From: Agrobacterium sp. a22-2 | Lineage (GTDB): Bacteria; Pseudomonadota; Alphaproteobacteria; Rhizobiales; Rhizobiaceae | Length of the DNA stretch: 64,000 nt | Reading direction: 5' to 3' | NCBI RefSeq assembly: GCF_012276985.1 | Contig: NZ_JAAXMM010000003.1 | Coordinates: forward strand, 124,001-188,000 | Shown here: one piece after another, positions 15,605-24,325 of the stretch | How the letters are laid out: every line of letters begins with the position of its first letter | How positions within the stretch are numbered: position 1 is the first letter of the stretch | The notes under the pieces: generated by a model | Databases searched by the model: none | What the model saw: the letters and a program-made list of their open reading frames with translations, nothing else | Told to the model about the DNA's origin: nothing | Made by a program: the position numbers and the translations under genes

Positions 15605-16686
15605 ACTCCACCTCCAGTCTTATCGCCCTTCTGATCGCCAGCACGCTGCTGACGGCCTGCCAGAAGGAAGAAGCGGCCACGGTCGAGCCGCCGCGTCCGG
15701 TTCTCTCCCAAGTCATAGCGCTTGAACCGGCGGCCCGGTTGACGCTTCCAGGTACGGTCGAAGCGCGCATCGAAACGGAATTCAGTTTCCGTATCCTGGG
15801 CCGCATCGTTGCGCGCAACGTCGACATAGGCGACCTGGTGAAAAAGGGTGATGTCCTCGCGGCTATCGATCCTCTGGCCCTAGAGCTTGCGGTCAAAAGC
15901 GCGCAATCCGATCTCGCCAACAGCGAGGCGCAGCTCGCCAACGCGCTGACCAACGAAGAACGACAGAGAATACTTTACGAAAAGCAGTCCGCCGCGAAGG
16001 CCACCTACGAGACGGCCCAGCAGGAACGCAAGACCGCCGAGGCCGCCGTGGCGAAGTCCAAGGCCAACCTCAACAAGGCCAACGAACAACTGAGCTATTC
16101 GCGCCTTCTGGCCGAATTTGACGGCGTCGTCACGTCGACCTCCGCCGAGGTTGGCCAGGTGGTGTCTGCAGGCCAGAGTGTTGCCACTGTGGCCAGGCCG
16201 GAAGAGCGGGATGCCGTCATTGACGTTCCCGAAGTCGCAGGCGATCAGCTGAAGCCGGGTGCGGAATTCGACGTTTCATTGCAACTCGATCCCACGGTCC
16301 GTGCCAAGGGCATCGTCCGCGAGATTACGCCCGAAGCCGACGAGGCAACTCGCACCCAGCGCACCAAGCTGACGCTTGTCGATCCGCCCGAGGCGTTGAG
16401 GCTGGGCGCGGTCATCACCGCCAGCGCCACAACTGAGGCGGGTTCCGTTATCCGTGTTCCTTCATCCGCAATCAAGACGGACGGTTCGAACCATTTTGTC
16501 TGGGTCGTCAACGAATCCGATGGCAAAGTGGCCTCGCGCCAGGTCACGGTTGAAGGCAGCCCCATCCCGGGGGGCAACATCATTGTTGCAGAAGGGATAA
16601 AGTCCGGCGACCGCATTGTCGTTGCGGGCGTCAACAAACTCGAAGAAGGCCAGACCGTTCGTATCGACCAGGAGATGACCAAGTGA
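15601..16686 (+). CDS. RND efflux periplasmic adaptor lipoprotein (second of two)
   Basis: This second, divergent 361-residue adaptor also has a lipobox (LLIASTLLTAC at residues 10-20). It shows IETEFSFRILGRIVARNVDI as first lipoyl half, a coiled hairpin (about residues 95-155 with KTAEAAVAKSKANLNKANEQ) and VTSTSAEVGQVVSAGQSVAT as second half. Two consecutive adaptors before one RND pump is the TriA-TriB-TriC layout, where both adaptors are needed. The RND gene begins at a GTG overlapping this stop, so all three are translationally coupled. Confidence 0.93.
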   Translation: MNSTSSLIALLIASTLLTACQKEEAATVEPPRPVLSQVIALEPAARLTLPGTVEARIETEFSFRILGRIVARNVDIGDLVKKGDVLAAIDPLALELAVKSAQSDLANSEAQLANALTNEERQRILYEKQSAAKATYETAQQERKTAEAAVAKSKANLNKANEQLSYSRLLAEFDGVVTSTSAEVGQVVSAGQSVATVARPEERDAVIDVPEVAGDQLKPGAEFDVSLQLDPTVRAKGIVREITPEADEATRTQRTKLTLVDPPEALRLGAVITASATTEAGSVIRVPSSAIKTDGSNHFVWVVNESDGKVASRQVTVEGSPIPGGNIIVAEGIKSGDRIVVAGVNKLEEGQTVRIDQEMTK

Positions 16687-19600
16687 AATCGTTTAACCTA
16701 TCCGACTGGGCGCTCGAACACCGTTCGCTCGTCTGGTACTTCATGATCGTCTTCATTTTGGCGGGCACGTTCTCCTATCTTAACCTTGGCCGCGAAGAAG
16801 ACCCCGCCTTCACCATCAAGACGATGGTGATCAGCGCTCAGTGGCCAGGAGCGTCTGCTGAAGAAGTGACGCGCCAGGTCACGGACCGGATCGAGAAGAA
16901 GCTCCAGGAACTGGACTCTCTCGATTATACCCGCAGCGAGACGACTGCCGGGCAGACGACCGTCTTCGTCGAACTCCTGGCCTCGACAAAGGCAAGAGAC
17001 GTGACGGGCAACTGGGTCCGGGTCCGCAATATGGTCAACGATATTGCGGGGGATTTCCCAAGCGGTGTCGTCGGGCCGTTCTTTAACGATACGTTCGGGG
17101 ACGTCTATGGCAATATCTATGCCTTCACCTCGGACGGTCTGACGCAGCGTCAGCTTCGCGATTTCGTCGAGGATGCCCGTACCCAGCTGCTGACCGTCCC
17201 GAATGCCGGCAAGATCGACATCGTGGGTGCGCAGGACGAGGCGATTTATCTTGAATTCTCCACCCGCAAGATCGCCGCGCTCGGCATTGACCAGCAATCG
17301 GTTATCGAAACGCTTCAGGCGCAGAATGCCGTAACGCAGTCCGGCTTCGTCGATGCTGGGCCGGAGCGCATCGCCTTGCGTGTCGGTGGGCAGTTTACGT
17401 CTGAGGAAAGCCTGAGAGCCATCAACCTCCGGGTGAACGATCGCTATTTTCCGCTGACCGATATCGCGACCATCAAGCGCGGTTATGCCGATCCGCCATC
17501 GACGCTGTTTCGGTTCAAGGGCCAGCCGGCCATCGGTCTCTCCATCGGCATGACGACCGGTGCAAACCTGCTGGAATTCGGCGAAGCGCTCGACGCCCAG
17601 ATGAAGCAGGTTGTCGCCGATCTGCCCATCGGCGTCGATGTCGAGCGGGTGTCCGATCAGCCGGCCGTCGTCGAAGAAGCCGTGTCGGGTTTCACAAAGG
17701 CGCTGTTCGAGGCAATCGTCATTGTCCTGGCGATCAGCTTCATCAGCCTGGGCATGCGCGCCGGCATGGTTGTTGCAATCTCGATCCCGCTTGTTCTCGC
17801 GATCACCTTCGTCTTTATGGAATATACCGGCATATCGCTACAGCGAATTTCGCTCGGCGCTCTGATCATCGCGCTCGGCCTGCTGGTCGACGACGCCATG
17901 ATCGCGGTCGAGATGATGGTGTCACGACTGGAAGCGGGTGACACCCTGCGCAAAGCGGCCACCCATGTCTACACATCCACGGCGTTTCCCATGCTGACGG
18001 GTACGCTTGTCACTGTTGCGGGCTTCATCCCGATCGGGCTCAACAATAGCGCGGCCGGTGAATTCACCTTCACGCTGTTTGTCGTCATCGCCGTTTCCTT
18101 GGTCGTGTCATGGATCGTTGCCGTGCTGTTCACGCCGCTGTTGGGCGTGGCCATCCTGCCGAAGACGATGAAATCGCATCATGAGAAGAAGGGACGGGTT
18201 GCCGCCGGCTTCGCTTGGCTGCTTTTGCTTGCCATGCGCTGGCGCTGGGTAACGATCATCGCGACTGTCGTGACCTTCGCTGTCTCGGTGGGCGGTCTCG
18301 GGCTTGTGCAACAGCAGTTCTTCCCCTCGTCCGACCGTGTCGAGCTCATCGTCGACTGGAACATGCCGCACAACACCACCATTACCGAGACGAACAGGCA
18401 GATTGCTCAGTTCGAACAGGAAAAGCTCGTGGGCAACGAAGACATCGACCATTGGTCGACCTATGTCGGCGAAGGCGCTCCACGGTTCATCCTCTCCTAT
18501 GACGTGCAGACGCCGGCCGTGTGGTTCGGACAAATCGTCATCGTCGCAAAGGACCTTGAAGCGAGAGACCGCCTTCGCGCCGATCTTCAGGCCTATGTGA
18601 AAAAGGCTTTTCCGGGCACTGACGCTTTCGTCAAGCTTCTGGACATCGGTCCTCCCGTTGGAAAGCCCGTCCAGTACCGCGTCGGCGGGCCCGACATCCA
18701 GAAAGTTCGCCAGCTGGCGCAGCAATTGGGGGGCATCCTCAATCAGCATCCGCTGCTGACCAACATGACCTATGACTGGAACGAGCCGTCGCGCGTCGTG
18801 AAGGTTGACGTCCTGCAGGACAATGCCCGCCAGCTCGGCATCTCGTCGGAAGATATCGCGACTGCGCTGAATGGCGTTGTCGAGGGATCCTCGTCGACAC
18901 AGGTCCGGGATGACATATATCTGATCGACGTGATCGGGAGGGCTCAGGATTCCGAGCGGGGTTCGATCGAAACGCTGAAGAACCTGCAACTGCCGAGCTC
19001 GAGCGGAAAATCGGTTCCGCTGTCGGCGATTGCCAAGTTCCGCTACGAACTCGAACAGCCCTTCATCGGCCGTAGGGACCGGATCCCGACGATCACCGTC
19101 AAGGCGGCGGTCATTGGCTCGACCCAGCCGGCGACGGTCGTCGAACAGCTGAAGCCCGAGGTGGAAAAGTTCTCGAACGCTCTGCCTGTCGGCTACCATG
19201 TCGAGATCGGTGGTTCCGTCGAGTCCAGCGCGGATTCGCAAGGACCCATCGTGGCGGTCGCGCCAATGATGCTGTTTGCCATGGCGACCATCCTGATGAT
19301 CCAGCTTCAGAGCTTCAGCCGTCTCTTCCTGGTGTTTGCCGTTGCTCCGCTTGCCCTGATCGGGGTCGTGGCAGCGCTGCTTCTCAGCAACGCGCCGATG
19401 GGCTTCGTGGCGATCCTCGGCGTGCTGGCGCTGGTCGGTATCCTGATCCGCAACTCGGTTATTCTCGTCGTCCAGATTGAGCATCTTAGAAGCGAGGGCA
19501 TGCCTCCCTGGAAGGCGGTGGTGGAAGCAACCGAACACCGCATGCGGCCGATCATGCTGACGGCAGCGGCGGCCACCCTGGCGCTCATCCCGATTTCCCG

Positions 19601-19745
19601 GGAAGTGTTCTGGGGGCCGATGGCCTACGCCATGATGGGCGGGATTGTGGTCGGAACGGTTCTGACGCTTCTGTTCCTCCCGGCTTTGTATGTGGCCTGG
19701 TTCCGCATACCAGGCGAAGAGCCGAAGGCTGAAGCCGAGGTCTAA
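16683..19745 (+). CDS. RND-family inner-membrane efflux transporter
   Basis: This 1020-residue AcrB-type proton antiporter has twelve predicted membrane helices and two large periplasmic loops. The N-terminus reads NLGREEDPAFTIKTMVISAQ then WPGASAEEVTRQVTDRIEKK, the usual porter-domain entry. The proton-relay pair Asp403-Asp404 lies in LLVDDAMIAVEMMVSRLEAG, and the second half has GILIRNSVILVVQIEHLRSE. It starts at GTG 16683. No outer-membrane factor gene follows, so it must borrow a TolC-like channel from elsewhere. It is closest by layout to triclosan/solvent-type TriC pumps, but the substrate is unknown. Confidence 0.94.
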   Translation: MKSFNLSDWALEHRSLVWYFMIVFILAGTFSYLNLGREEDPAFTIKTMVISAQWPGASAEEVTRQVTDRIEKKLQELDSLDYTRSETTAGQTTVFVELLASTKARDVTGNWVRVRNMVNDIAGDFPSGVVGPFFNDTFGDVYGNIYAFTSDGLTQRQLRDFVEDARTQLLTVPNAGKIDIVGAQDEAIYLEFSTRKIAALGIDQQSVIETLQAQNAVTQSGFVDAGPERIALRVGGQFTSEESLRAINLRVNDRYFPLTDIATIKRGYADPPSTLFRFKGQPAIGLSIGMTTGANLLEFGEALDAQMKQVVADLPIGVDVERVSDQPAVVEEAVSGFTKALFEAIVIVLAISFISLGMRAGMVVAISIPLVLAITFVFMEYTGISLQRISLGALIIALGLLVDDAMIAVEMMVSRLEAGDTLRKAATHVYTSTAFPMLTGTLVTVAGFIPIGLNNSAAGEFTFTLFVVIAVSLVVSWIVAVLFTPLLGVAILPKTMKSHHEKKGRVAAGFAWLLLLAMRWRWVTIIATVVTFAVSVGGLGLVQQQFFPSSDRVELIVDWNMPHNTTITETNRQIAQFEQEKLVGNEDIDHWSTYVGEGAPRFILSYDVQTPAVWFGQIVIVAKDLEARDRLRADLQAYVKKAFPGTDAFVKLLDIGPPVGKPVQYRVGGPDIQKVRQLAQQLGGILNQHPLLTNMTYDWNEPSRVVKVDVLQDNARQLGISSEDIATALNGVVEGSSSTQVRDDIYLIDVIGRAQDSERGSIETLKNLQLPSSSGKSVPLSAIAKFRYELEQPFIGRRDRIPTITVKAAVIGSTQPATVVEQLKPEVEKFSNALPVGYHVEIGGSVESSADSQGPIVAVAPMMLFAMATILMIQLQSFSRLFLVFAVAPLALIGVVAALLLSNAPMGFVAILGVLALVGILIRNSVILVVQIEHLRSEGMPPWKAVVEATEHRMRPIMLTAAAATLALIPISREVFWGPMAYAMMGGIVVGTVLTLLFLPALYVAWFRIPGEEPKAEAEV

Positions 19746-19812
19746 ACGCTTTGTCAATGAGGGCGCCCACTGGATGCCCTCTTATTTCCTGACCATTACC
19801 CAAGGCTTATCC

Positions 19813-20949
19813 ATGCCCGTTCTATACCCGAGCCGCATTCAGCGCGCGATTCTTGGCATTGCCCTGCTCAGCGGCCTGATCGGCCTTGGAGGGTGCACTT
19901 CCAGACCAGATTCTGCGGTTCTTGAACCCGCGACCATCGTCCAGAAGAACAACGACCAGGTCACTGTGTTCGCGGTCACCAACCGCAATCAACTGGGAGG
20001 CCATGGCGGTTTCGGCAGCGAATGGGCAAGCCACCTGAGCTACGAGCGCTATGGCTTTTCCGTGCCTGAGAGCCGCAAGGGTTCGACGATTGTCTATCCA
20101 ACCGCGAAGCCGGATCCCAGCCGTCAATATGTCGTTACCGCGCGAGAAAAACTGGCTGATCAAGCTTTCATCGACAAGATTACCCGATCAACCGAGTTTA
20201 ACGGCACTGTTGCCGTCTTTGTCCATGGCTATAACTACAGCTATCAGGAAGCGCTTTTCCGGACGGCTCAGATGGCAGCCGACGCCAATACCATCGGGCT
20301 GCCGATCCTCTTTTCCTGGCCTTCTGCGGCCAGCGTGACCGGATACGTGGCCGACCGCGACGCTGCCCTGTATTCCAGGAGCGAACTCGACCGGTTGCTG
20401 CAGGCGCTGGCAACGGCGCCGAAGGTCAAACGGGTTATGGTGCTCGGCCACAGCATGGGCGGATTTCTCACCATGGAAGCCGTCAGGCAGTTGAAACTCC
20501 AAGGGCATTCCGATGTTCTCGCGAAGCTTGAAGTGGTCCTTGCCGCACCCGACATCGACGTCGACGTTTTCCGCTCGCAACTCCGCGATATCGGGAGAAT
20601 GCGGGCGCCGATCACCCTCCTTGTGGCGAAAACAGACCGGGCCTTGGCCGTGTCGAGCTTTATCGGCGGCGAGCGCCTACGGGTTGGTCTCCTGGATATC
20701 GACGATCCCATCGTCCAGAAGGCCGCCGAGACCGAGCATGTGCGCATTATTGACATTTCCTCGGTCGAATCCTCCGATGGGCTTGGGCATGATCGGTATG
20801 CCGCACTTGCTCGTTTCGAGAAACAGCTCTCGCTTGCGGAAAGCCGGAGAGAGAATGGCACGAACGGTGTCGGGGCCTTCGTTTTCGATACGGCGGGTGC
20901 CGTGGTGGCAAGTCCGTTCCTGTTGGCGGGGCAACTGGTGAGGCGCTAA
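19813..20949 (+). CDS. Lipoprotein alpha/beta hydrolase (DUF900-like)
   Basis: This hydrolase of about 378 residues has a lipoprotein signal ending in the lipobox LGGC. ATG 19813 is chosen because it begins directly with the signal peptide; ATGs further upstream would prepend an arginine-rich stretch. The middle shows VAVFVHGYNYSYQEALFR (oxyanion/HGY motif), LFSWPS and the nucleophile elbow LGHSMGGFLTMEA (Ser near residue 214), with Asp and His expected in VAKTDRAL and GLGHDRYA. It probably acts as an esterase or lipase at a membrane face. It lies 67 bp after the RND gene in the same direction and may share the transcript. Physiological substrate unknown. Confidence 0.85.
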   Translation: MPVLYPSRIQRAILGIALLSGLIGLGGCTSRPDSAVLEPATIVQKNNDQVTVFAVTNRNQLGGHGGFGSEWASHLSYERYGFSVPESRKGSTIVYPTAKPDPSRQYVVTAREKLADQAFIDKITRSTEFNGTVAVFVHGYNYSYQEALFRTAQMAADANTIGLPILFSWPSAASVTGYVADRDAALYSRSELDRLLQALATAPKVKRVMVLGHSMGGFLTMEAVRQLKLQGHSDVLAKLEVVLAAPDIDVDVFRSQLRDIGRMRAPITLLVAKTDRALAVSSFIGGERLRVGLLDIDDPIVQKAAETEHVRIIDISSVESSDGLGHDRYAALARFEKQLSLAESRRENGTNGVGAFVFDTAGAVVASPFLLAGQLVRR

Positions 20950-20951
20950 AG

Positions 20952-20999
20952 CCAAGTCTCGATGATAGGAACCTGTAGGCTCCTATCATCGAGACTTGG
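20952..20999. terminator. Perfect 19-bp inverted repeat between convergent genes
   Basis: Positions 20952-20970 and 20981-20999 are exact reverse complements (arm CCAAGTCTCGATGATAGGA) around a 10-nt loop. The element lies in the 72-bp gap between the convergent hydrolase and hydroxyacid dehydrogenase genes, so it can act as a bidirectional terminator. There is no U-tract on either side. The perfect long stem is stronger than most intrinsic terminators. Confidence 0.65.
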
Positions 21000-21021
21000 T
21001 GTAAGACCATCTTGAGCCCAC

Positions 21022-21966
21022 TCAATATCCCCGATCGCGATCGACTGTCGCCGGCATTACGCCGCGGTCCCGCCAGGCGTGCACATTGGCGGCCACAATG
21101 GCGCAGGCCGTTTCAGGCGTCGTCGGCGCCGAGATATGCGGCAGCACTGTCACCCTGTCATGGCCCCAGAAACGTGCGTCCGCAGGCAGGGGCTCCTGCT
21201 CGAAGACATCCAGCACCGCATGGGTGATCCGGCCGCTATCGAGTGCGGCCAACAGGGCGTCGCCGACAATGACGGCGCCGCGGGCAAAATTGATGATCGA
21301 TGCCCCGGGCTTGATCGAGGCCAGTCGCTCGGCGTTCAGCAGCCCGCGCGTGTTCGATGTCAGCGGCACCAGGCAGATGACGATATCGCTTGTTGCCAGC
21401 ACATGCCGCAGGCCGTCGTCGCCGCAGACGGTCTCGACCCCCTCCAGCACCTTCGGAGAGCGGCTCCAGCCGCAGACCTTGAAACCGGCACCGGTCAAAC
21501 GGTCCGCCGCAGCCGTGCCGAGAGCCCCAAGCCCCAGAAGGCCGACCGTGACATCGCGCGGATGACGGTAGTCGAGCGGCTGCCACAGCCGATTCTGCTG
21601 GCTTTTGCGATAGGCCGGCATGTCCCGGTGGATGTAATAGGTCCAAGCGAGCACCGCTTCGGCCATCACCCGCGACAGTTCCTGATCGACGAGTCGCACG
21701 ATCGGCGGCGCTAGGCCGCCGAGCTCGGCGACCAGCCGCTCGACACCGGCCCACAGGCTGTGGATCCACGACAGGCATGGCAGAGCGGCCACATCCGCCG
21801 GGTCGGGATTGGCGACAATGGCGATCTCGGCAAGCCGCCGCTCTTCGGACGTCAGAACCCGGAAGGGACGGATCGTCTCCCCCGGCATGGCCTTGGCCAG
21901 ACGATCAAGCCAGTCCTGCTCGGAGGCTTCATCCATACGGGTCACGAGCGCGATGGGTGGCAGCAT
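21022..21966 (-). CDS. D-2-hydroxyacid dehydrogenase (GhrA-like)
   Basis: This 314-residue NAD(P)-dependent dehydrogenase resembles glyoxylate/hydroxypyruvate reductase A. It shows the nucleotide loop GLLGLGALG, followed by CGWSRSPK, where Arg suggests NADPH use. The catalytic Arg is in INFARGAV, Glu in DVFEQEPLP and His in VLPHISAPT, all intact. It would reduce a 2-oxoacid such as glyoxylate or hydroxypyruvate to the hydroxyacid. It is the last gene of the twelve-gene leftward operon, 26 bp after the VOC gene, so it may dispose of the 2-oxoacid left after C-N cleavage. Confidence 0.9.
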   Translation of the reverse strand: MLPPIALVTRMDEASEQDWLDRLAKAMPGETIRPFRVLTSEERRLAEIAIVANPDPADVAALPCLSWIHSLWAGVERLVAELGGLAPPIVRLVDQELSRVMAEAVLAWTYYIHRDMPAYRKSQQNRLWQPLDYRHPRDVTVGLLGLGALGTAAADRLTGAGFKVCGWSRSPKVLEGVETVCGDDGLRHVLATSDIVICLVPLTSNTRGLLNAERLASIKPGASIINFARGAVIVGDALLAALDSGRITHAVLDVFEQEPLPADARFWGHDRVTVLPHISAPTTPETACAIVAANVHAWRDRGVMPATVDRDRGY

Positions 21967-21992
21967 GCCGGTATCTCCCCTTTGGTTCTCAA

Positions 21993-22406
21993 TCAGTGCG
22001 CGAAAACGCTGTCGAAGTCCTTGAAGCCCTTGACCTCGATCGGATTGCCGGAAGGGTCGAAGAAGAACATCGTACGCTGTTCGCCCGGTTCGCCGGCAAA
22101 GCGGATAACCGGCGGAATGTCGAAGGCGATGCCGGCCGTGACCAGCCGCTCCGACAGCGCCAGCCAGTCTTCGAGCGGCAGGACGACGCCGAGATGCGGC
22201 ATCATCACCATGTGGTCGCCGACCTTGCCGGTGCGGGTCACCTCGAAGGGCTTGCCGAGATGCAGCGAGATCTGGTGTCCGAAAAAGTCGAAGTCAACCC
22301 AAGTTTCGGTTGAGCGGCCTTCGGCGCAACCGAGCACACCGCCGTAGAATTTGCGCGCCTCGTCGAGATCGGTGACGTGATAGGCGAGATGGAAGAGAGA
22401 ACGCAT
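21993..22406 (-). CDS. VOC-family (glyoxalase/dioxygenase-fold) protein
   Basis: This protein of about 137 residues has two beta-alpha-beta-beta-beta modules of the vicinal oxygen chelate fold. His in LAYHVTDLDEARKFYGGVLG, His in GDHMVMMPHLGVVL and Glu in MFFFDPSGNPIEVKGF are plausible metal ligands. ATG 22406 (MRSLFHLAYH) is taken as start; the frame opens 11 codons earlier without a better ribosome site. The family includes glyoxalase I, dioxygenases and epimerases. In this operon a lyase, isomerase or dioxygenase step on the imported compound is possible, but nothing fixes the reaction. Confidence 0.82.
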   Translation of the reverse strand: MRSLFHLAYHVTDLDEARKFYGGVLGCAEGRSTETWVDFDFFGHQISLHLGKPFEVTRTGKVGDHMVMMPHLGVVLPLEDWLALSERLVTAGIAFDIPPVIRFAGEPGEQRTMFFFDPSGNPIEVKGFKDFDSVFAH

Positions 22407-22432
22407 GAAAGCTCCTTGGATGTTTTGCTGTT

Positions 22433-23599
22433 TCAGCACACAGTGATGCCGCGGGGAAGGGTGGAGAGAATGTCGCAGCCGTGATCCGTGACGATCACGG
22501 TTTCGGACGCGCCGACGGTGAAGCGCCCGAAGGCGCGCAGCGTGGCGGGCAGATGGAAGACCATGCCGGGTTCGAGCCGCACATCGGTGCCGGTAAACAG
22601 GCTCAGGATGCCGCCTTCGCCCCAGTCAGGCGCAAAGGCGACCCCCATGGAATAGCCGATGCGCTTGCGGAAGGCGTCGGTATAGCCGGCCGCATCGATG
22701 ACTGTCTGGGCGGCCTCATGCGGTCTGGCACAGGAGGCGCCCGGACGGATCTCAGCAAGGGCGGCATCCAGCGCCTTCAACGCGCAATCCATCATGGCGC
22801 TGACCTCGGCGGGGACGGGGCCGATGAACGCCGTGCGCATCAGCGCCGAATGATACCGGGCATGGCTGCCGGCCATCTCCAGGAAGACGGCATCGCCACC
22901 CTCCATCAGCCGACGGCGCCAGGTCATGTGCGGCAGGCCGCTGCGCGGGCCAGACGAGACCAGCGGCTCCATGCCGAAGGTTTCCGAGCCGGCAGAGACG
23001 GATGCCGCCAACATTGCGGCTGCGACCTCGTTTTCGGACGCGCCGCTGCGGCAGGTGGCAAGACCAGCTGTAAGCCCAGCCTGCGCATAGCCGGCGGCCA
23101 GCCGGATCATGTCGAGTTCGGCCGGCGATTTCAGCATCCTCAGCGGCGCCACCAGCGTGGATCCGTCGGCGAGCACACCGGTGCCGATCGCCGTCTCGAT
23201 CTCGGCCATCAGATTGGGTGAGACGAACCAGCCGGCTTTCTCGATGGCGGGCCGGGCGATGCCCAGCCGTGCCAGGATGGACGCCAGAGCCTGTGCCGGG
23301 TCCTCGCCGTCCTGATAGGCGACGATGTCGGTCAGCCAGGTATTGGCGATGGCGCCGGGCAATTCCAGCTGCCGGACCAGCAGCACCGGCGCGCCTTCGA
23401 CGGCTAAGATCAGGGCCTGAAAGGCGAAATAGCCGGCGGTCTGGCGCCCGGTCAGCCAGTAGATATTCTCAGGTCCGGTGACGACAAGCGCCTTATGCCC
23501 GGCGTCCTGGATACGCTGGCGCGCCTGCGCCTGGCGCTTGGCAAATTCTTCTGCGGGAAAGGCCGCCTCGGTCCCGCGAAGATAGGTCAGTTCATGCAC
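22433..23599 (-). CDS. M24-fold hydrolase, creatinase/ectoine-hydrolase-like
   Basis: This 388-residue protein has an N-terminal creatinase domain (about 1-150) and a C-terminal pita-bread domain. The canonical metal site of methionine aminopeptidase/prolidase is not intact: where DxG and a second Asp are expected it reads FLEMAGSHARYHSALMRT, as in metal-free creatinase. The stretch RIGYSMGVAFAPDWGEGG followed by LEPGMVFHLP recalls ectoine hydrolases (DoeA/EutD). The enzyme therefore probably opens a C-N bond in a small amidine or cyclic amide rather than cleaving peptides. It lies between a GntR regulator and the VOC gene in the long operon. Confidence 0.82.
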   Translation of the reverse strand: MHELTYLRGTEAAFPAEEFAKRQAQARQRIQDAGHKALVVTGPENIYWLTGRQTAGYFAFQALILAVEGAPVLLVRQLELPGAIANTWLTDIVAYQDGEDPAQALASILARLGIARPAIEKAGWFVSPNLMAEIETAIGTGVLADGSTLVAPLRMLKSPAELDMIRLAAGYAQAGLTAGLATCRSGASENEVAAAMLAASVSAGSETFGMEPLVSSGPRSGLPHMTWRRRLMEGGDAVFLEMAGSHARYHSALMRTAFIGPVPAEVSAMMDCALKALDAALAEIRPGASCARPHEAAQTVIDAAGYTDAFRKRIGYSMGVAFAPDWGEGGILSLFTGTDVRLEPGMVFHLPATLRAFGRFTVGASETVIVTDHGCDILSTLPRGITVC

Positions 23600-23638
23600 G
23601 TCTGGTCTCCCGTCCGATCGTCCTTGTTCCGGTCCTGG

Positions 23639-24325
23639 TCATGGCCTGGCCAGCCAATCGAGGAACCGGGTTCGCACGCTGGCGAAATGGGCTTCCATTG
23701 CAGCGCGTGCGCCTTCCGCGTCGCCGGCTTCGATGGCCGCGATGACGGCGAGGTGTTCCCTGGCCTGCTCGGTGAAGCGGTCATGGGTCCGGGTAATGGT
23801 ACAGCGCCGCGCCGTCTCGCGCAGTTCCGCCAGCATCGTCGGCCAGAGGGTCAGGCCTGCGGCCTGGGCGACGGCGGTGTGAAAGGCATCGTCATGTTTC
23901 CAGAACTCGTCAAAGGCGGTCGCTTTGCCATTGGCATAGGTCTCGGTCACCTCTTTGACGGCGACGAGCGCCGGGTGCAAACCCGCGCTGCGCGCCATCT
24001 CTGCCGCACGGGCGGCAGCGGCCCCCTCCAGAAGACGGCGCAGCTGCACGATGTTGAGCAATTGCTCCACGGTGACGGGCTGGACGGCCAGCGTGCCATT
24101 GGCAAGCCTCGCAATCACGCCTTCCTGCTCGAGACGCGCCAGCGCGACCCTAAGCGGTGTGCGCGAGGCGCCGGCCTCCGCCGCCAGCTGGTTTTCGCTG
24201 AGGCTCTCGCCGCTGGCGATGCCGCCTTCCAGGATGCGCCGCTTGATGTCGTGGTAGATCCGGTCGGCCAGCGTATCCTTCTCGCTGACCTCGATGCGGG
24301 GCGTTCCGTCCATGGTGTCTGTCAT
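23639..24325 (-). CDS. GntR-family regulator with FCD domain (second in operon)
   Basis: This 228-residue regulator has an N-terminal winged helix (LADRIYHDIKRRILEGGIAS, then ENQLAAEAGASRTPLRVALA) and a helical FCD ligand domain. The acidic/His metal-binding set appears in EFWKHDDAFHTAVAQAAG and AREHLAVIAAIEAGDAEGAR and in MEAHFASVRTRF. Its start overlaps the M20 hydrolase stop by four bases. FCD regulators usually sense an organic acid. It is the second FCD regulator in the same operon, which is unusual; the two may control different promoters or respond to substrate and intermediate. Confidence 0.92.
   Translation of the reverse strand: MTDTMDGTPRIEVSEKDTLADRIYHDIKRRILEGGIASGESLSENQLAAEAGASRTPLRVALARLEQEGVIARLANGTLAVQPVTVEQLLNIVQLRRLLEGAAAARAAEMARSAGLHPALVAVKEVTETYANGKATAFDEFWKHDDAFHTAVAQAAGLTLWPTMLAELRETARRCTITRTHDRFTEQAREHLAVIAAIEAGDAEGARAAMEAHFASVRTRFLDWLARP

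Noticed and set aside
18108..19757. Minus-strand open frame of about 549 codons
   Set aside because: Antisense shadow of the RND transporter gene; no motif and biased His/Arg/Asp composition.
22433..23599. Calling the M24 protein a Xaa-Pro aminopeptidase
   Set aside because: Canonical metal-binding Asp residues are not in place and the surroundings match creatinase/ectoine-hydrolase-like enzymes.
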